Below, one piece after another: positions 8,082 through 17,468 of a stretch of 64,000 nt of DNA (position 1 is the first letter of the stretch; every line of letters starts with the position of its first letter). The notes under the pieces are model-generated. The model was not told the DNA's origin. It searched no databases and saw nothing but the letters and a program-made list of their open reading frames with translations. Source of the DNA: Gammaproteobacteria bacterium (GTDB lineage Bacteria > Pseudomonadota > Gammaproteobacteria > DSM-16500). The stretch lies in NCBI GenBank assembly GCA_013287235.1, contig JABDEF010000001.1, positions 23,134-87,133 of the forward strand. The letters run 5' to 3'. Both the position numbers and the translations under genes were made by a program.

Positions 8082-9993
8082 GTGCTGCATCCACCTTCAA
8101 ATTTCCATCCGTTGAAGAAGAAGTGGTACCTGCTTCTCTGCTGGCTTTGTTAGCTTTGTTATCCGCTTCCGACCACCCCGCGGGTTCACGTACACGCCTT
8201 CCTGACATGGCATCTTGAATTTGTTCAATATTGAGCGTTTCGTACTTAATAAGCGCTTCTGCCATCACATGCAGTTTTTCAAGGTTTTCTTTCAATATCA
8301 TTTCAGCACGATGATAGTTACGATCAATAATACCCCTGACTTCTTGATCAATGATACCAGATGTATTTTCAGAAATTTCTTTATGTCGCGTGACCGCATG
8401 TCCTAAGAATACTTCACGCTCATCTTCACCAAAAGTGAGTGGTCCCAATTTTTCAGATAAACCCCACTTTGTGACCATGTTACGCGCGAGTTCTGTTGCT
8501 TTTTGTATATCGTTTGAAGCACCTGTCGTCACTTTTTCCGGACCAAAGATAATCGCTTCTGCAATACGGCCACCAAATAAACTTGAAATTTTACTTTCTA
8601 AATATTCTTTTGTATGACTGTATCTATCTCCTTCGGGTAAAAACATAGTAACACCCAATGCGCGTCCACGCGGGATAATTGTCACTTTGTGCACAGGATC
8701 ATGTTCTGGCACAATGAGACCCACAATTGCATGCCCTGCCTCATGATAAGCCGTTAATTTTTTCTCGGACTCACTCATCACCATAGAACGACGTTCTGCA
8801 CCCATGATGACTTTATCTTTCGCTTTTTCAAACTCATCCATGCCAACAGTTCGTTTATTGGCACGTGCTGCAAATAGCGCCGCTTCATTCACAATATTCG
8901 CTAAATCAGCACCTGAAAATCCTGGCGTACCGCGTGCAATAATGGCAGGATCGACATCGTCCGCTAAAGGCACTTTACGCATGTGTACGCGTATGATTTG
9001 CTCACGTCCGCGCACGTCCGGAAGCCCTACCACCACTTGGCGGTCAAAACGACCAGGGCGTAATAGCGCATTGTCTAATACATCAGGACGGTTAGTCGCA
9101 GCAATCACAATGACACCCTCATTACCTTGAAAGCCATCCATTTCAACCAATAATTGGTTTAATGTTTGTTCGCGCTCATCATGACCGCCCCCGAGCCCTG
9201 CACCGCGATGACGACCGACGGCATCAATTTCATCAATAAAAATGATGCAAGGTGCTTGCTTTTTGGCTTGTTCAAACATATCGCGGACACGAGAGGCACC
9301 AACACCCACAAACATTTCGACAAAGTCAGAACCAGAGATAGTAAAAAATGGTACTTTCGCCTCTCCTGCAACGGCTTTTGCTAATAATGTCTTACCTGTC
9401 CCTGGCGGTCCGACTAAAAGCACACCTTGAGGAATTTTACCGCCCAGTTTTTGGAACTTACCCGGATCACGCAGAAAGTCCACCAATTCTTTGACTTCTT
9501 CTTTTGCCTCTTCGCATCCTGCGACATCTGCAAAAGTCACTTTGACCTGGTCTTCACCCAATAATCTTGCACGGCTGCGCCCGAAAGAAAACGCACCCCC
9601 GCGTCCTACCCCTGCTTGTTGGCGTAAAACATAAATCCAAATGGCAAATAGGATAATCCAAGGTAAAAGATTCAATAAATGCATTAAAAGACCCGGTTGT
9701 TCAGGCGGACGCCCTGACACATTCACACCCTTATCCAATAACTCTTGTAAAAGCACTGAATCATTTGACGTTGGAAGGTATGTTGAAAAATGTTTGCCGT
9801 CTTGCATCTGCCCTGAAACATCTTGGTCGGTAATCACAACCGAGCTTACGTTGCCTTTTTTAACATCATTTACAAAGGTTGTGTAACTTAAACGCTCTTC
9901 TTTTTCGCGTTGAGGTCCAAATATATTAAATACGGAGACCAGGATAATACCTGCAACCATCCATAACAGTATCGTTTTGATTGTATCGTTCAC
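8062..9993 (-). CDS. ftsH: ATP-dependent zinc metalloprotease FtsH
   Basis: A membrane-anchored hexameric AAA+ protease that degrades misfolded membrane proteins and regulators such as LpxC and sigma32. It has 643 residues with a GTG start nine bases after AAGGGG. Two membrane helices (about 5-24 and 103-122) flank a periplasmic domain. Then come Walker A GPPGTGKT, Walker B IIFIDEID, the SRH region [17 protein letters not shown] and the zinc site HEAGH with a distal Asp. The acidic tail has a Ser/Thr/Asn-rich end. rlmE lies upstream, as in E. coli. Confidence 0.98.
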   Translation of the reverse strand: MNDTIKTILLWMVAGIILVSVFNIFGPQREKEERLSYTTFVNDVKKGNVSSVVITDQDVSGQMQDGKHFSTYLPTSNDSVLLQELLDKGVNVSGRPPEQPGLLMHLLNLLPWIILFAIWIYVLRQQAGVGRGGAFSFGRSRARLLGEDQVKVTFADVAGCEEAKEEVKELVDFLRDPGKFQKLGGKIPQGVLLVGPPGTGKTLLAKAVAGEAKVPFFTISGSDFVEMFVGVGASRVRDMFEQAKKQAPCIIFIDEIDAVGRHRGAGLGGGHDEREQTLNQLLVEMDGFQGNEGVIVIAATNRPDVLDNALLRPGRFDRQVVVGLPDVRGREQIIRVHMRKVPLADDVDPAIIARGTPGFSGADLANIVNEAALFAARANKRTVGMDEFEKAKDKVIMGAERRSMVMSESEKKLTAYHEAGHAIVGLIVPEHDPVHKVTIIPRGRALGVTMFLPEGDRYSHTKEYLESKISSLFGGRIAEAIIFGPEKVTTGASNDIQKATELARNMVTKWGLSEKLGPLTFGEDEREVFLGHAVTRHKEISENTSGIIDQEVRGIIDRNYHRAEMILKENLEKLHVMAEALIKYETLNIEQIQDAMSGRRVREPAGWSEADNKANKASREAGTTSSSTDGNLKVDAAHDESAN

Positions 9994-10137
9994 CGTGCGG
10001 ACCCCTTAAATCCACCTAATCATAACTATAATCATACCCGAAGAAAATTGAGTTCGATAGCAACATCAGACATATCCGAACTAACATCATCCTTGAATTC
10101 AGTTTTTGGTTATACTAAGCACAACCCTCATCCCCGA

Positions 10138-10174
10138 CCCTTCTCCCCTCGTAAAGAGCACTCCGGGAGAAGGG
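10138..10174. repeat. hairpin repeat cccttctccc/gggagaaggg
   Basis: Ten-base arms with a 17-base loop, lying in the 185-base gap between rlmE and ftsH. No T-run follows on the minus strand, so it reads as a REP-like repeat rather than a clear terminator. The rest of the gap shows no gene. Confidence 0.6.
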
Positions 10175-10178
10175 AGTG

Positions 10179-10808
10179 TTAAATTTTTTCCTTTTCAATT
10201 TTCTCTCTTGCCAAAATGTAAATCTCTCGCGAACGTCCACGTGAAGCTTTGGGCTTACGTATGACAATTTTGCGAAAACAACGCTTCATATTAGCTAAAA
10301 AACTATCAAATCCTTCACCTTGAAACACTTTTACTAATAAACCACCTTGTTTATTTAATATCTGCAAGGCCAAATCTAAACCAAGTTCAGCCAATGCGAT
10401 AGATCGAGGTTGATCGACACTATCAATACCGCTCAGATTTGGTGCAATGTCTGAAATAACCCAATCGGCTTTTTTATCTCCTAATTGCTGCAATAGATTT
10501 TGTAAGGTTTTTTCTTCCTGGAAATCTCCCTGAACAAACTCTACTCCTGAAATAGGCTCCATCGATAAAATATCTAGTGCAATAACACGTCCTCCTTTAC
10601 CCACACGTTGAATAACATATTCAGACCAGCCACCCGGGGACGCACCTAAATCTACCACTATCATGCCTGGCTCAAACAATTTATCACGTTCATCCATTTC
10701 TCTTAATTTAAAATATGCCCGTGACCGTAAACCCTCGTGTTGAGCCTTTTTCACATATTGATCTTTAAAATGCTCTTTTAACCACCGCCGACTGCTTTTT
10801 TTTCGCAT
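10179..10808 (-). CDS. rlmE: 23S rRNA 2'-O-methyltransferase RlmE (FtsJ)
   Basis: Methylates U2552 of 23S rRNA late in large-subunit assembly, using SAM. It is 209 residues from the ATG at 10808, exactly the E. coli length, and this ATG overlaps the greA stop (TGATG). Seen are the N-terminal YVKKAQHEGLRSRAYFKL, SAM motif VVDLGASPGGWSEYV, catalytic DWVISDIAPNLSG and VKVFQGEGFD, which supply the K-D-K-E catalytic set. Translation is probably coupled to greA. Confidence 0.97.
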   Translation of the reverse strand: MRKKSSRRWLKEHFKDQYVKKAQHEGLRSRAYFKLREMDERDKLFEPGMIVVDLGASPGGWSEYVIQRVGKGGRVIALDILSMEPISGVEFVQGDFQEEKTLQNLLQQLGDKKADWVISDIAPNLSGIDSVDQPRSIALAELGLDLALQILNKQGGLLVKVFQGEGFDSFLANMKRCFRKIVIRKPKASRGRSREIYILAREKIEKEKI

Positions 10809-11293
10809 CAAGCGTGTACCACTTCCACAATTTCATATTCCACAACACCTTCCGGTGCACGTACCTCAATCATTTCACCCACATGTTTACCAATCATTGC
10901 ACGTGCGATAGGGGACGTGATGGAAATTTTCGTTAAATTAATATCGGCTTCATCTTCTCCGACTATTTTATAACTCACAGATTCTTCTGTTTTTTGATTC
11001 ACCAAAGTAACTGTGGTACCAAAAATTACTTTGCCTGTATTTTCAATTTGCGTCACATCAATAATTTGTGCGACACCCAATTTACCTTCAACTTCTAAAA
11101 TGCGACCTTCCACAAAACTTTGTTGTTCACGCGCTGCATGATATTCCGCATTTTCTTTTAAATCACCATGTGAACGCGCTTCGGCAATCGCATCAATAAT
11201 TCGCGGTCTGTCCACTGTTTTTAATCGTTGTAATTCTTCACGAAGCTTTGCAGCTCCCTGCACTGTCATTGGTATCTTTTTCATTGTCATCAT
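10808..11293 (-). CDS. greA: transcription elongation factor GreA
   Basis: Rescues backtracked RNA polymerase by stimulating transcript cleavage. It has 161 residues with AGAGGAA a few bases before the first ATG; the family body begins at [17 protein letters not shown]. The acidic coiled-coil tip is intact: [17 protein letters not shown] carries the Asp and Glu that reach the active site. The C-terminal FKBP-like domain includes [14 protein letters not shown]. It ends one base into rlmE; the two probably form a greA-rlmE transcript. Confidence 0.97.
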   Translation of the reverse strand: MMTMKKIPMTVQGAAKLREELQRLKTVDRPRIIDAIAEARSHGDLKENAEYHAAREQQSFVEGRILEVEGKLGVAQIIDVTQIENTGKVIFGTTVTLVNQKTEESVSYKIVGEDEADINLTKISITSPIARAMIGKHVGEMIEVRAPEGVVEYEIVEVVHA

Positions 11294-11309
11294 TTATTCC
11301 TCTTTAACT

Positions 11310-11423
11310 AAAGTGCTGTTTTACAATTCGCTAGGCTGAGTCGAAAATCAGTGATATTCGAGCAGCGAAGCGCAGTATATCGCTGCTTTTCGACCAGCAT
11401 AGTAGAATTGTAAACGGCACTTT
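11310..11423. repeat. 114-base imperfect palindrome between greA and dnaJ
   Basis: Outer arms aaagtgctgttttacaattc and gaattgtaaacggcacttt pair with few mismatches. Inside, ctaggctgagtcgaaaa pairs with ttttcgaccagcatag, and gcagcga with tcgctgc, so nearly the whole element folds on itself. It overlaps the dnaJ stop codon by two bases. Reads as a MITE-like or structured-RNA repeat; no second copy in the window. Confidence 0.75.
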
Positions 11424-12525
11424 ACATACCTTCAAAAAATTTTTTTACCCTCTCAAACCATGAGCTTGATCTTGGTGTATGTTTATTATCAGCCGACATG
11501 GATTTTTCAAATTGTGTTAATAATTCTTTTTGTTTATGCGTCAGATTGACCGGTGTTTCAACCACCACTTTACACATTAAATCACCTATGGCACCACCCC
11601 GTACTGAAGGCACACCCATGCCTTTTAATCGAAACACTTTACCGGATTGTGTTTCACTCGGAACTTTTAATTTGACGCGCCCATTCAATGTAGGGACATC
11701 CAACTCCCCTCCCAGTGCAGCTGTCACAAAACTGATCGGCACTTCACAATGTAAATTCGTACCATCTCGTTCAAACAAGGGGTGCTCCCGCACCGTGATC
11801 TGAACATATAAATCACCCGGCATCGCGCCCGGTTCGCCAGCCTCTCCTTCACCACTCAAACGAATTCTATCCCCGGTATCTACACCTGGCGGGATTTTAA
11901 CAGATAATTTTTTCGATTGTTTGAGACGTCCCTTTCCACGGCAAGCCATACAAGGGTCTAAAATGACTTTACCTCGCCCACGGCACGAGGGACATGTTTG
12001 CTGGACGGTAAAAAAGCCTTGCTGCATCCTAATTTGACCATAACCGCCACAATCTTGACAAGTGACAGGGGATGCACCTTTTCGGGTACCATTGCCGCCA
12101 CATTCTACACAAGCCACAAGCGTTGGAACAGTAATTTCAACGGTTTTACCAAAAACCGCATTTTCGAGCGTTATTTCTAAATGGTAACGTAAATCGGACC
12201 CGCGTTCAGGACCTGCCCGCCCACCCCCAAAAATATCGCCAAAAATATCACCAAAAATATCGCTGAAATTCATGCCGCCCATGCCGCCAAAGCCACCTTG
12301 CTCTGTTGCACTGTGACCAAATTGATCATAAGCAGAACGCCTTCGGTCATCCGATAATACTTCATAAGCTTCTCTTGCTTCTTTAAAGTATTCTTCGGCT
12401 TGTTTATCGTTTGGATTACGATCAGGGTGATACTTCATGGCAAGACGGCGAAAGGATTTTTTAATTTCATCGACGCTCGCATTTCGGGAAATGCCTAGTA
12501 CTTCGTAATAATCACGTTTTGACAT
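11422..12525 (-). CDS. dnaJ: chaperone DnaJ
   Basis: Hsp40 co-chaperone that loads substrates on DnaK and stimulates its ATPase. It has 367 residues: J domain with HPD ([10 protein letters not shown]), a Gly/Phe-rich linker containing a [13 protein letters not shown] triplet, four zinc-binding CxxCxGxG repeats ([32 protein letters not shown]) and the two C-terminal beta domains. Type I DnaJ, complete. It follows dnaK with a 96-base gap containing a repeat. Confidence 0.98.
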   Translation of the reverse strand: MSKRDYYEVLGISRNASVDEIKKSFRRLAMKYHPDRNPNDKQAEEYFKEAREAYEVLSDDRRRSAYDQFGHSATEQGGFGGMGGMNFSDIFGDIFGDIFGGGRAGPERGSDLRYHLEITLENAVFGKTVEITVPTLVACVECGGNGTRKGASPVTCQDCGGYGQIRMQQGFFTVQQTCPSCRGRGKVILDPCMACRGKGRLKQSKKLSVKIPPGVDTGDRIRLSGEGEAGEPGAMPGDLYVQITVREHPLFERDGTNLHCEVPISFVTAALGGELDVPTLNGRVKLKVPSETQSGKVFRLKGMGVPSVRGGAIGDLMCKVVVETPVNLTHKQKELLTQFEKSMSADNKHTPRSSSWFERVKKFFEGM

Positions 12526-12562
12526 AGGTTAATCGCAAATATTATTTTGAATCATTATCATT

Positions 12563-12612
12563 AAAAATCCCCCGCCTCGCTAAGCTCGGCTGCCCCCTTT
12601 TTCAAAGGGGGC
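12563..12612. repeat. aaaaatccccc...caaagggggc repeat, half copy
   Basis: Second half copy of the family whose full copies are at 21163, 23179 and 56888. It fills most of the dnaK-dnaJ gap. Confidence 0.85.
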
Positions 12613-12621
12613 GTTATTTTT

Positions 12622-14568
12622 CTATTTTTTATCATCCTTCACTTCTTCAAATTCGGCATCCACGACATTTTCTTTTTTCTCGGAGCTACCTGCTTCAGGC
12701 TGCTCTCCTGCAGCACCCGCAGTAGGACCCTGCCCTTGCTGCTGCTGACTTGCATAGAGACGTTCTGCCATCTTGGAAGAGGCATCCGTTAAATCCTTCG
12801 TTTTTGCTTCAATGAGATCTTTATCATTGCCTTTCATCGCTTCTTTTAACGATTCAATGGCTTTTTCAATTTGTTGACGCTCATCTGCAGGCACTTTATC
12901 ACCCGCGTCTTGCATGGATTTTGTGACAGCATGCATCATATTATCCGCTTGATTACGCGCATCAACTAACGCATGGAATTTTTTATCTTCTGCTTGATGT
13001 GCTTCTGCATCTTTCACCATGTTTTTAATTTCTTCTTCCGATAAACCACTCGATGCTTTAATCACAATGGATTGTGCTTTACCTGTCGCCTTATCTTTCG
13101 CAGATACATGTAAAATACCATTCGCATCAATATCAAAAGTGACTTCAACCTGCGGCATTCCACGTGGTGCGGGGGGGATATCCGAAAGATCAAAACGGCC
13201 TAAGGATTTATTCGCGGAAGCCATTTCACGCTCACCTTGCAACACATGCACCGTCACAGCGGTTTGATTGTCTGCGGCGGTTGAGAAGGTTTGGGCTGCT
13301 TTGGTTGGAATCGTGGTATTTTTCTCAATTAATTTTGTCATCACACCGCCAAGCGTTTCGATACCTAAAGATAAAGGCGTGACATCTAATAATAAAACAT
13401 CTTTCACAGCGCCGGAAAGCACCGCACCTTGAATCGCAGCACCAATAGCAACCGCCTCATCTGGGTTTACATCACGACGCGGTTCTTTAGCAAAAAACTT
13501 TTTAACGGTTTCTTGAACCATGGGCATACGGGTTTGACCACCCACTAAAATCACATCATCAATATCGCCCAAGGAAACACCCGCATCTTTTATTGCAATT
13601 TTACACGGCTCAATGGTGCGTTGAACGAGCTCTTCTACCAAAGATTCTAATTTTGCGCGCGTCATCTTAATATTTAAATGTTTGGGACCACTGGCATCCG
13701 CTGTGATATAAGGCAGATTAATTTCCGTTTGCTGACTGGAGGATAATTCAATTTTTGCTTTTTCTGCCGCTTCTTTTAAGCGTTGTAGCGCAAGTGGATC
13801 ATTACGCAAATTAATACCAGAAGTCTTTTTAAATTCATCCACTAAATAATTAATAATGCGTACATCAAAATCTTCACCGCCTAAGAAAGTATCTCCATTT
13901 GTAGATAATACTTCAAACTGATGTTCTTTATCGACTTCTGCAATTTCAATAATCGAAATATCAAATGTACCGCCACCCAGATCGTATACAGCAATTTTGC
14001 GGTCACCCGGTTTTTTATCTAAACCAAATGCAAGCGCTGCAGCTGTCGGTTCATTGATAATACGCTTGACTTCCAATCCTGCAATGCGTCCCGCATCTTT
14101 CGTTGCTTGACGTTGTGAGTCATTAAAATACGCGGGCACTGTGATCACCGCCTCTGTTACCGGATGACCCAAATAATCTTCTGCCGTTTTTTTCATTTTC
14201 ATTAAAACTTGTGCAGAGACTTGTTGTGGTGCCAGTTTCTTACCGACGGCTTCAACCCATGCATCGCCATTATCGGCTTTGATAATTTTATAAGGCACTA
14301 TTTCCGTATCACGGCGTACCACATCTTCATCATAACGACGACCAATTAAACGTTTAACCGCATAAATGGTATTTTTAGGATTTGTGACCGCTTGGCGTTT
14401 AGCGGGCTCTCCCACTAAAACTTCATCACTATCGAGATAGGCAACGACGGAAGGCGTTGTTCGATAGCCTTCTGAATTCTCAATAACACGTACCTTATCC
14501 CCTTCCATGACAGCGACACAGGAGTTCGTCGTGCCAAGATCAATACCTATTACTTTACTGGTTGCCAT
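12622..14568 (-). CDS. dnaK: molecular chaperone DnaK
   Basis: Hsp70 chaperone. I start it at 14568 ([17 protein letters not shown]), with GGAGAA upstream. The nucleotide domain shows [24 protein letters not shown] and [12 protein letters not shown]; the substrate domain and helical lid follow, ending with a Gln/Gly-rich linker and the acidic EEVKDDKK tail typical of proteobacterial DnaK. About 648 residues, full length. It lies between grpE and dnaJ and is probably transcribed from the heat-shock promoter before grpE. Confidence 0.99.
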   Translation of the reverse strand: MATSKVIGIDLGTTNSCVAVMEGDKVRVIENSEGYRTTPSVVAYLDSDEVLVGEPAKRQAVTNPKNTIYAVKRLIGRRYDEDVVRRDTEIVPYKIIKADNGDAWVEAVGKKLAPQQVSAQVLMKMKKTAEDYLGHPVTEAVITVPAYFNDSQRQATKDAGRIAGLEVKRIINEPTAAALAFGLDKKPGDRKIAVYDLGGGTFDISIIEIAEVDKEHQFEVLSTNGDTFLGGEDFDVRIINYLVDEFKKTSGINLRNDPLALQRLKEAAEKAKIELSSSQQTEINLPYITADASGPKHLNIKMTRAKLESLVEELVQRTIEPCKIAIKDAGVSLGDIDDVILVGGQTRMPMVQETVKKFFAKEPRRDVNPDEAVAIGAAIQGAVLSGAVKDVLLLDVTPLSLGIETLGGVMTKLIEKNTTIPTKAAQTFSTAADNQTAVTVHVLQGEREMASANKSLGRFDLSDIPPAPRGMPQVEVTFDIDANGILHVSAKDKATGKAQSIVIKASSGLSEEEIKNMVKDAEAHQAEDKKFHALVDARNQADNMMHAVTKSMQDAGDKVPADERQQIEKAIESLKEAMKGNDKDLIEAKTKDLTDASSKMAERLYASQQQQGQGPTAGAAGEQPEAGSSEKKENVVDAEFEEVKDDKK

Positions 14569-14643
14569 ATTATTCTCCAAAAAATCAATTACCTATTTAA
14601 TACATGTGGGCAAATACGCAAAAATCAACCTTTAAAACCCCTT

Positions 14644-15195
14644 TTATTTTGAAACAATCACTAAAGCAGGGCGAATGAGGCGGTTATGTAAGAGGTAGCC
14701 TTTTTGCAAGACACTGAGTACAGTGCCGGATTTGACTTCTTTATCCTCTTGGGTTGAAACGGCTTGGTGAAATTCAGGGTTGAAAGGTTCATTCAAAGGA
14801 TTCACTTGTTCGATGCTAAATTTTTGTAAAGCAGTATGAAACATTTTTAAGGTCATTTCTACACCTTCAAGCAGACTGCCTTTGCCATGCGGATCTGACA
14901 GATGTGCTTCAATGGCGCGCTCTAAATTATCAACAATCGGTAATAATTCCAGCGCAAATTTTTCTATACTGTATTTATACGCATTTTCTGCATCGCGCTT
15001 TAAGCGTGATTCCATATTTTTCGTGTCAGCTTGCATACGTAAAATACGATCCCAGTGTTCTTTTACTTTTTCTTCTTCAGTGGATAATTTTTGTTCGGTT
15101 TCTGTGAGTTGCTGCTGCAATTCTTCATAAGAAGGATGAACCAGTTTTTCTGTTAATGAGGCGGTACTACCGGTTTTGTTTTCTTTGGATGTCAT
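14644..15195 (-). CDS. grpE: nucleotide exchange factor GrpE
   Basis: Releases ADP from DnaK. A 183-residue protein with AAGGAG before its ATG, a long coiled-coil N-terminal half (EELQQQLTETEQKLSTEEEK) and the C-terminal beta domain with FNPEFHQAVS and GYLLHNRLIRPALVIVSK. It is preceded by a sigma32-like promoter and a cruciform repeat, and followed by dnaK. Confidence 0.97.
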   Translation of the reverse strand: MTSKENKTGSTASLTEKLVHPSYEELQQQLTETEQKLSTEEEKVKEHWDRILRMQADTKNMESRLKRDAENAYKYSIEKFALELLPIVDNLERAIEAHLSDPHGKGSLLEGVEMTLKMFHTALQKFSIEQVNPLNEPFNPEFHQAVSTQEDKEVKSGTVLSVLQKGYLLHNRLIRPALVIVSK

Positions 15196-15219
15196 TTATT
15201 TCTCCTTTCAGTAATTTAA

Positions 15220-15303
15220 CGTCGTCCCGTAATGCTTGTATACGGGACCTCTTGCCCGAGATCTCAGGCAAGAGGTCCTGTCTAAGAGCATGACAGGACG
15301 ACG
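15220..15303. repeat. cruciform repeat in the grpE leader
   Basis: Outer arms start cgtcgtcccgtaatgct and end agcatgacaggacgacg; inner arms ggacctcttgcc and ggcaagaggtcc are perfect over 12 bases. It lies between the grpE promoter and its ribosome site, so the leader RNA would carry a large hairpin. A shorter relative is near 48340 (gtcgccccgtg/cacgggacgac). Confidence 0.8.
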
Positions 15304-15330
15304 ATGAAGCTCGGGGTGACAATAAGAATT

Positions 15331-15359
15331 ATATGGGGCTAGACTAACCCTGATTCAAG
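15331..15359 (-). promoter_or_regulatory. sigma32-type heat-shock promoter for grpE
   Basis: On the minus strand CTTGAA (15359-15354), 15 bases, then CCCCATAT (15338-15331) matches the enterobacterial sigma32 consensus (CTTGAA, 13-17 bases, CCCCATnT). It straddles the hrcA stop codon and points at grpE-dnaK-dnaJ. No CIRCE inverted repeat was seen nearby although hrcA is present. Confidence 0.75.
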
Positions 15360-16366
15360 GCCGCAGATAATAATTTTGCGGTGACATCAACAGCAGAAAT
15401 CACACGTTCATATTGCATTCTCACGGGGCCAATCACACCTAAACTTCCCACCAACTGCCCATTGACCGAATAAGAAGTCGTCACAATACTGCATTCGCCG
15501 AAAATTTCATATCCCGATTCTTTTCCAATAAAAATTTGAATGCCTTCTGCTTCTAACGCATGCTCTAGTAAATTTAAAATTTCTTGTTTTTGTGTAAATG
15601 CATCAAATATCGCACGCCAATTTTCAATATCTACCGCGACTAAATTGCTTTGCCCCGCCAAAATGTAATCTTTAGTCTCATTTTCAGAGAATGCCTTGTT
15701 ACCGACATCTATTGCTGCTTGCCACATCGCAGCCATGTTTGCACGATCTTCGCGGATAGCAGAAAGCAATTCATGACGAATCGCTAATAAACTTTTTCCC
15801 GCATAATTTGTGCTTAAATAATTTGCAGCCTGTTGCAACTCACTTGAACTATAAATACGATCCGTATATATGATGCGATTTTGCACTTCGCGATTATTTA
15901 AAACCAAAATGACTAAAACACGGTTTCCGGAAAGAGGCAAAAATTCCACCTGGCGCAATTCAATGCGATTACGTCGAGGGAGTGCGACAACGCCTGCTAA
16001 TTTTGTGATACTTGAAAGCAAGGATGATGCTGACTGTAGCAAATGCGACATATCTAAGTCAGGATCTAATTTTGTTTTCAAAACCTGGACTTCTGAGCTT
16101 TCCAATGGTTTAATCGTTAATAAATTATCGACAAAAATACGATAGGCAAGAGGGGTCGGCACACGGCCTGCCGACGTATGTGGAGAAGATAAATAACCCA
16201 CCTCTTCTAAGTCTGCTAATATGTTACGAATACTTGCAGGACTTAGGCCCAACGTACATTCTTCTGCAAGCGTCTTCGAGCCTACCGGACAGCCATCTTG
16301 AATATAACGCTCGACTAAGCTCTTTAGCACATGCTGCGCGCGTTGATTAAGTGTGTGATCCGCCAT
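15344..16366 (-). CDS. hrcA: heat-inducible transcription repressor HrcA
   Basis: A 340-residue repressor that in many bacteria binds CIRCE elements before groE and dnaK operons. The N-terminal winged helix (GLSPASIRNILADLEEVGYL then SPHTSAGRVPTPLAYR) is the family hallmark, and the C-terminal GAF-like domain is complete. It is first in the hrcA-grpE-dnaK-dnaJ order and divergent from nadK, from which a long palindrome separates it. I found no TTAGCACTC-type CIRCE site upstream, so its target is likely elsewhere (for example groES). Confidence 0.95.
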   Translation of the reverse strand: MADHTLNQRAQHVLKSLVERYIQDGCPVGSKTLAEECTLGLSPASIRNILADLEEVGYLSSPHTSAGRVPTPLAYRIFVDNLLTIKPLESSEVQVLKTKLDPDLDMSHLLQSASSLLSSITKLAGVVALPRRNRIELRQVEFLPLSGNRVLVILVLNNREVQNRIIYTDRIYSSSELQQAANYLSTNYAGKSLLAIRHELLSAIREDRANMAAMWQAAIDVGNKAFSENETKDYILAGQSNLVAVDIENWRAIFDAFTQKQEILNLLEHALEAEGIQIFIGKESGYEIFGECSIVTTSYSVNGQLVGSLGVIGPVRMQYERVISAVDVTAKLLSAALNQG

Positions 16367-16440
16367 ACATTTATCCTATGGTACATTTTGTCAATATAAC
16401 TTAGAATTTCAATAACAACTGAGCTTTTTCAACAGGCCTA

Positions 16441-16531
16441 ATCGTGCCCGTGAGCGTGCCCATACCCGCGTGCGTCTTTTCTTCGGACAAGAAAAGACGC
16501 ACGCGGGTACGGGCACGCTCACGGGCACGAT
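16441..16531. repeat. 91-base near-perfect palindrome (atcgtgcccg family)
   Basis: Arms 16441-16483 and 16489-16531 are 43 bases long with one mismatch and a 5-base loop. GC-rich against AT-rich surroundings. The same arms recur at 47022-47297, where another element has split them. It sits between the divergent hrcA and nadK genes, 39 bases before the nadK start. Confidence 0.95.
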
Positions 16532-16570
16532 ATTAAATTCTATCAATCAATGGACCTTTTAGGAACGTAT

Positions 16571-17458
16571 ATGCAAAATAAATTTAAAACCGTCGGTGTC
16601 TTTGGACGCGTCAAAAACTTAGGCGTCAGAGAAACACTGAAAGTTTTGATTCAATATCTCACTGAATTATCATTAAAAATTCTGGTGGAAAGCGAAACCG
16701 CCGACGCTTTAAATAACCCCGATTTAAAGACTATCCCCCGTGAAGCATTAGGCAAAAAATGCGATCTTTTAATTGTCGTTGGCGGGGATGGCAGTCTATT
16801 ACATGCCGCACACGCTATTATTGAGGATGAGATTCCCGTCATTGGCATCAATCGCGGTAGCCTAGGATTTTTAACCGACATACACCCCACAGAATTAGAC
16901 AAAATCAAAACGATTCTTGAAGGAAAATATACTCTGGAAAAGCGGTTTTTGCTGACCACCTCTCTCGAATATCAGGGTGAAACCCTAGGCCAAGATAATG
17001 CATTGAATGAAGTTGCGATTATTCCTGATGCGGTTCCGCATATGATCGAGTTTGAGATTTACATAGATGAACAATTTGTTTGCAGTCAAAATTCAGATGG
17101 TTTAATCATTGCAACACCCACAGGTTCTACCGCCTATGCCTTATCTGGCGGCGGCCCTATTTTACATCCGCAATTAGATGCCATCGTCTTAGTACCCATG
17201 TTCCCACATTCTTTAAATAGTCGTCCCATTGTGATCGAAGGCAATAAGCATATCGATATAATTATCACGCCGCAAAATACCACCTCTCCTCGATTAAGCT
17301 GTGATGCGCGTGGTTTTTTACAAATTCCACCCGGCAGTCGAATTTCCATTCATAAAAAAACACAAAAATTGCATCTGATTCATCCGCTCGATTACAATTA
17401 TTATGAAACATTACGCAGTAAATTGCATTGGGGGCAAAAGTTACAATATTCTGAATAA
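16571..17458 (+). CDS. nadK: NAD kinase
   Basis: Phosphorylates NAD to NADP. I start at 16571 (MQNKFKTVGVFGR) with AGGAA upstream; an ATG seven codons earlier is less likely. 295 residues. Motifs: the GGDGS phosphate loop (VVGGDGSLLHA), NRGSLGFLTD, and the C-terminal TPTGSTAYALSGGGPI. recN starts ten bases after its stop, and both are probably one transcript, as in many gammaproteobacteria. Confidence 0.97.
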   Translation: MQNKFKTVGVFGRVKNLGVRETLKVLIQYLTELSLKILVESETADALNNPDLKTIPREALGKKCDLLIVVGGDGSLLHAAHAIIEDEIPVIGINRGSLGFLTDIHPTELDKIKTILEGKYTLEKRFLLTTSLEYQGETLGQDNALNEVAIIPDAVPHMIEFEIYIDEQFVCSQNSDGLIIATPTGSTAYALSGGGPILHPQLDAIVLVPMFPHSLNSRPIVIEGNKHIDIIITPQNTTSPRLSCDARGFLQIPPGSRISIHKKTQKLHLIHPLDYNYYETLRSKLHWGQKLQYSE

Positions 17459-17468
17459 GGATAAACGT

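Noticed and set aside
8215..9430. Open frames antisense to ftsH
   Set aside because: They are opposite-strand shadows of a conserved gene, without start signals.
16367..16440. CIRCE element for HrcA
   Set aside because: No TTAGCACTC-N9-GAGTGCTAA-like pair was found upstream of hrcA or grpE.
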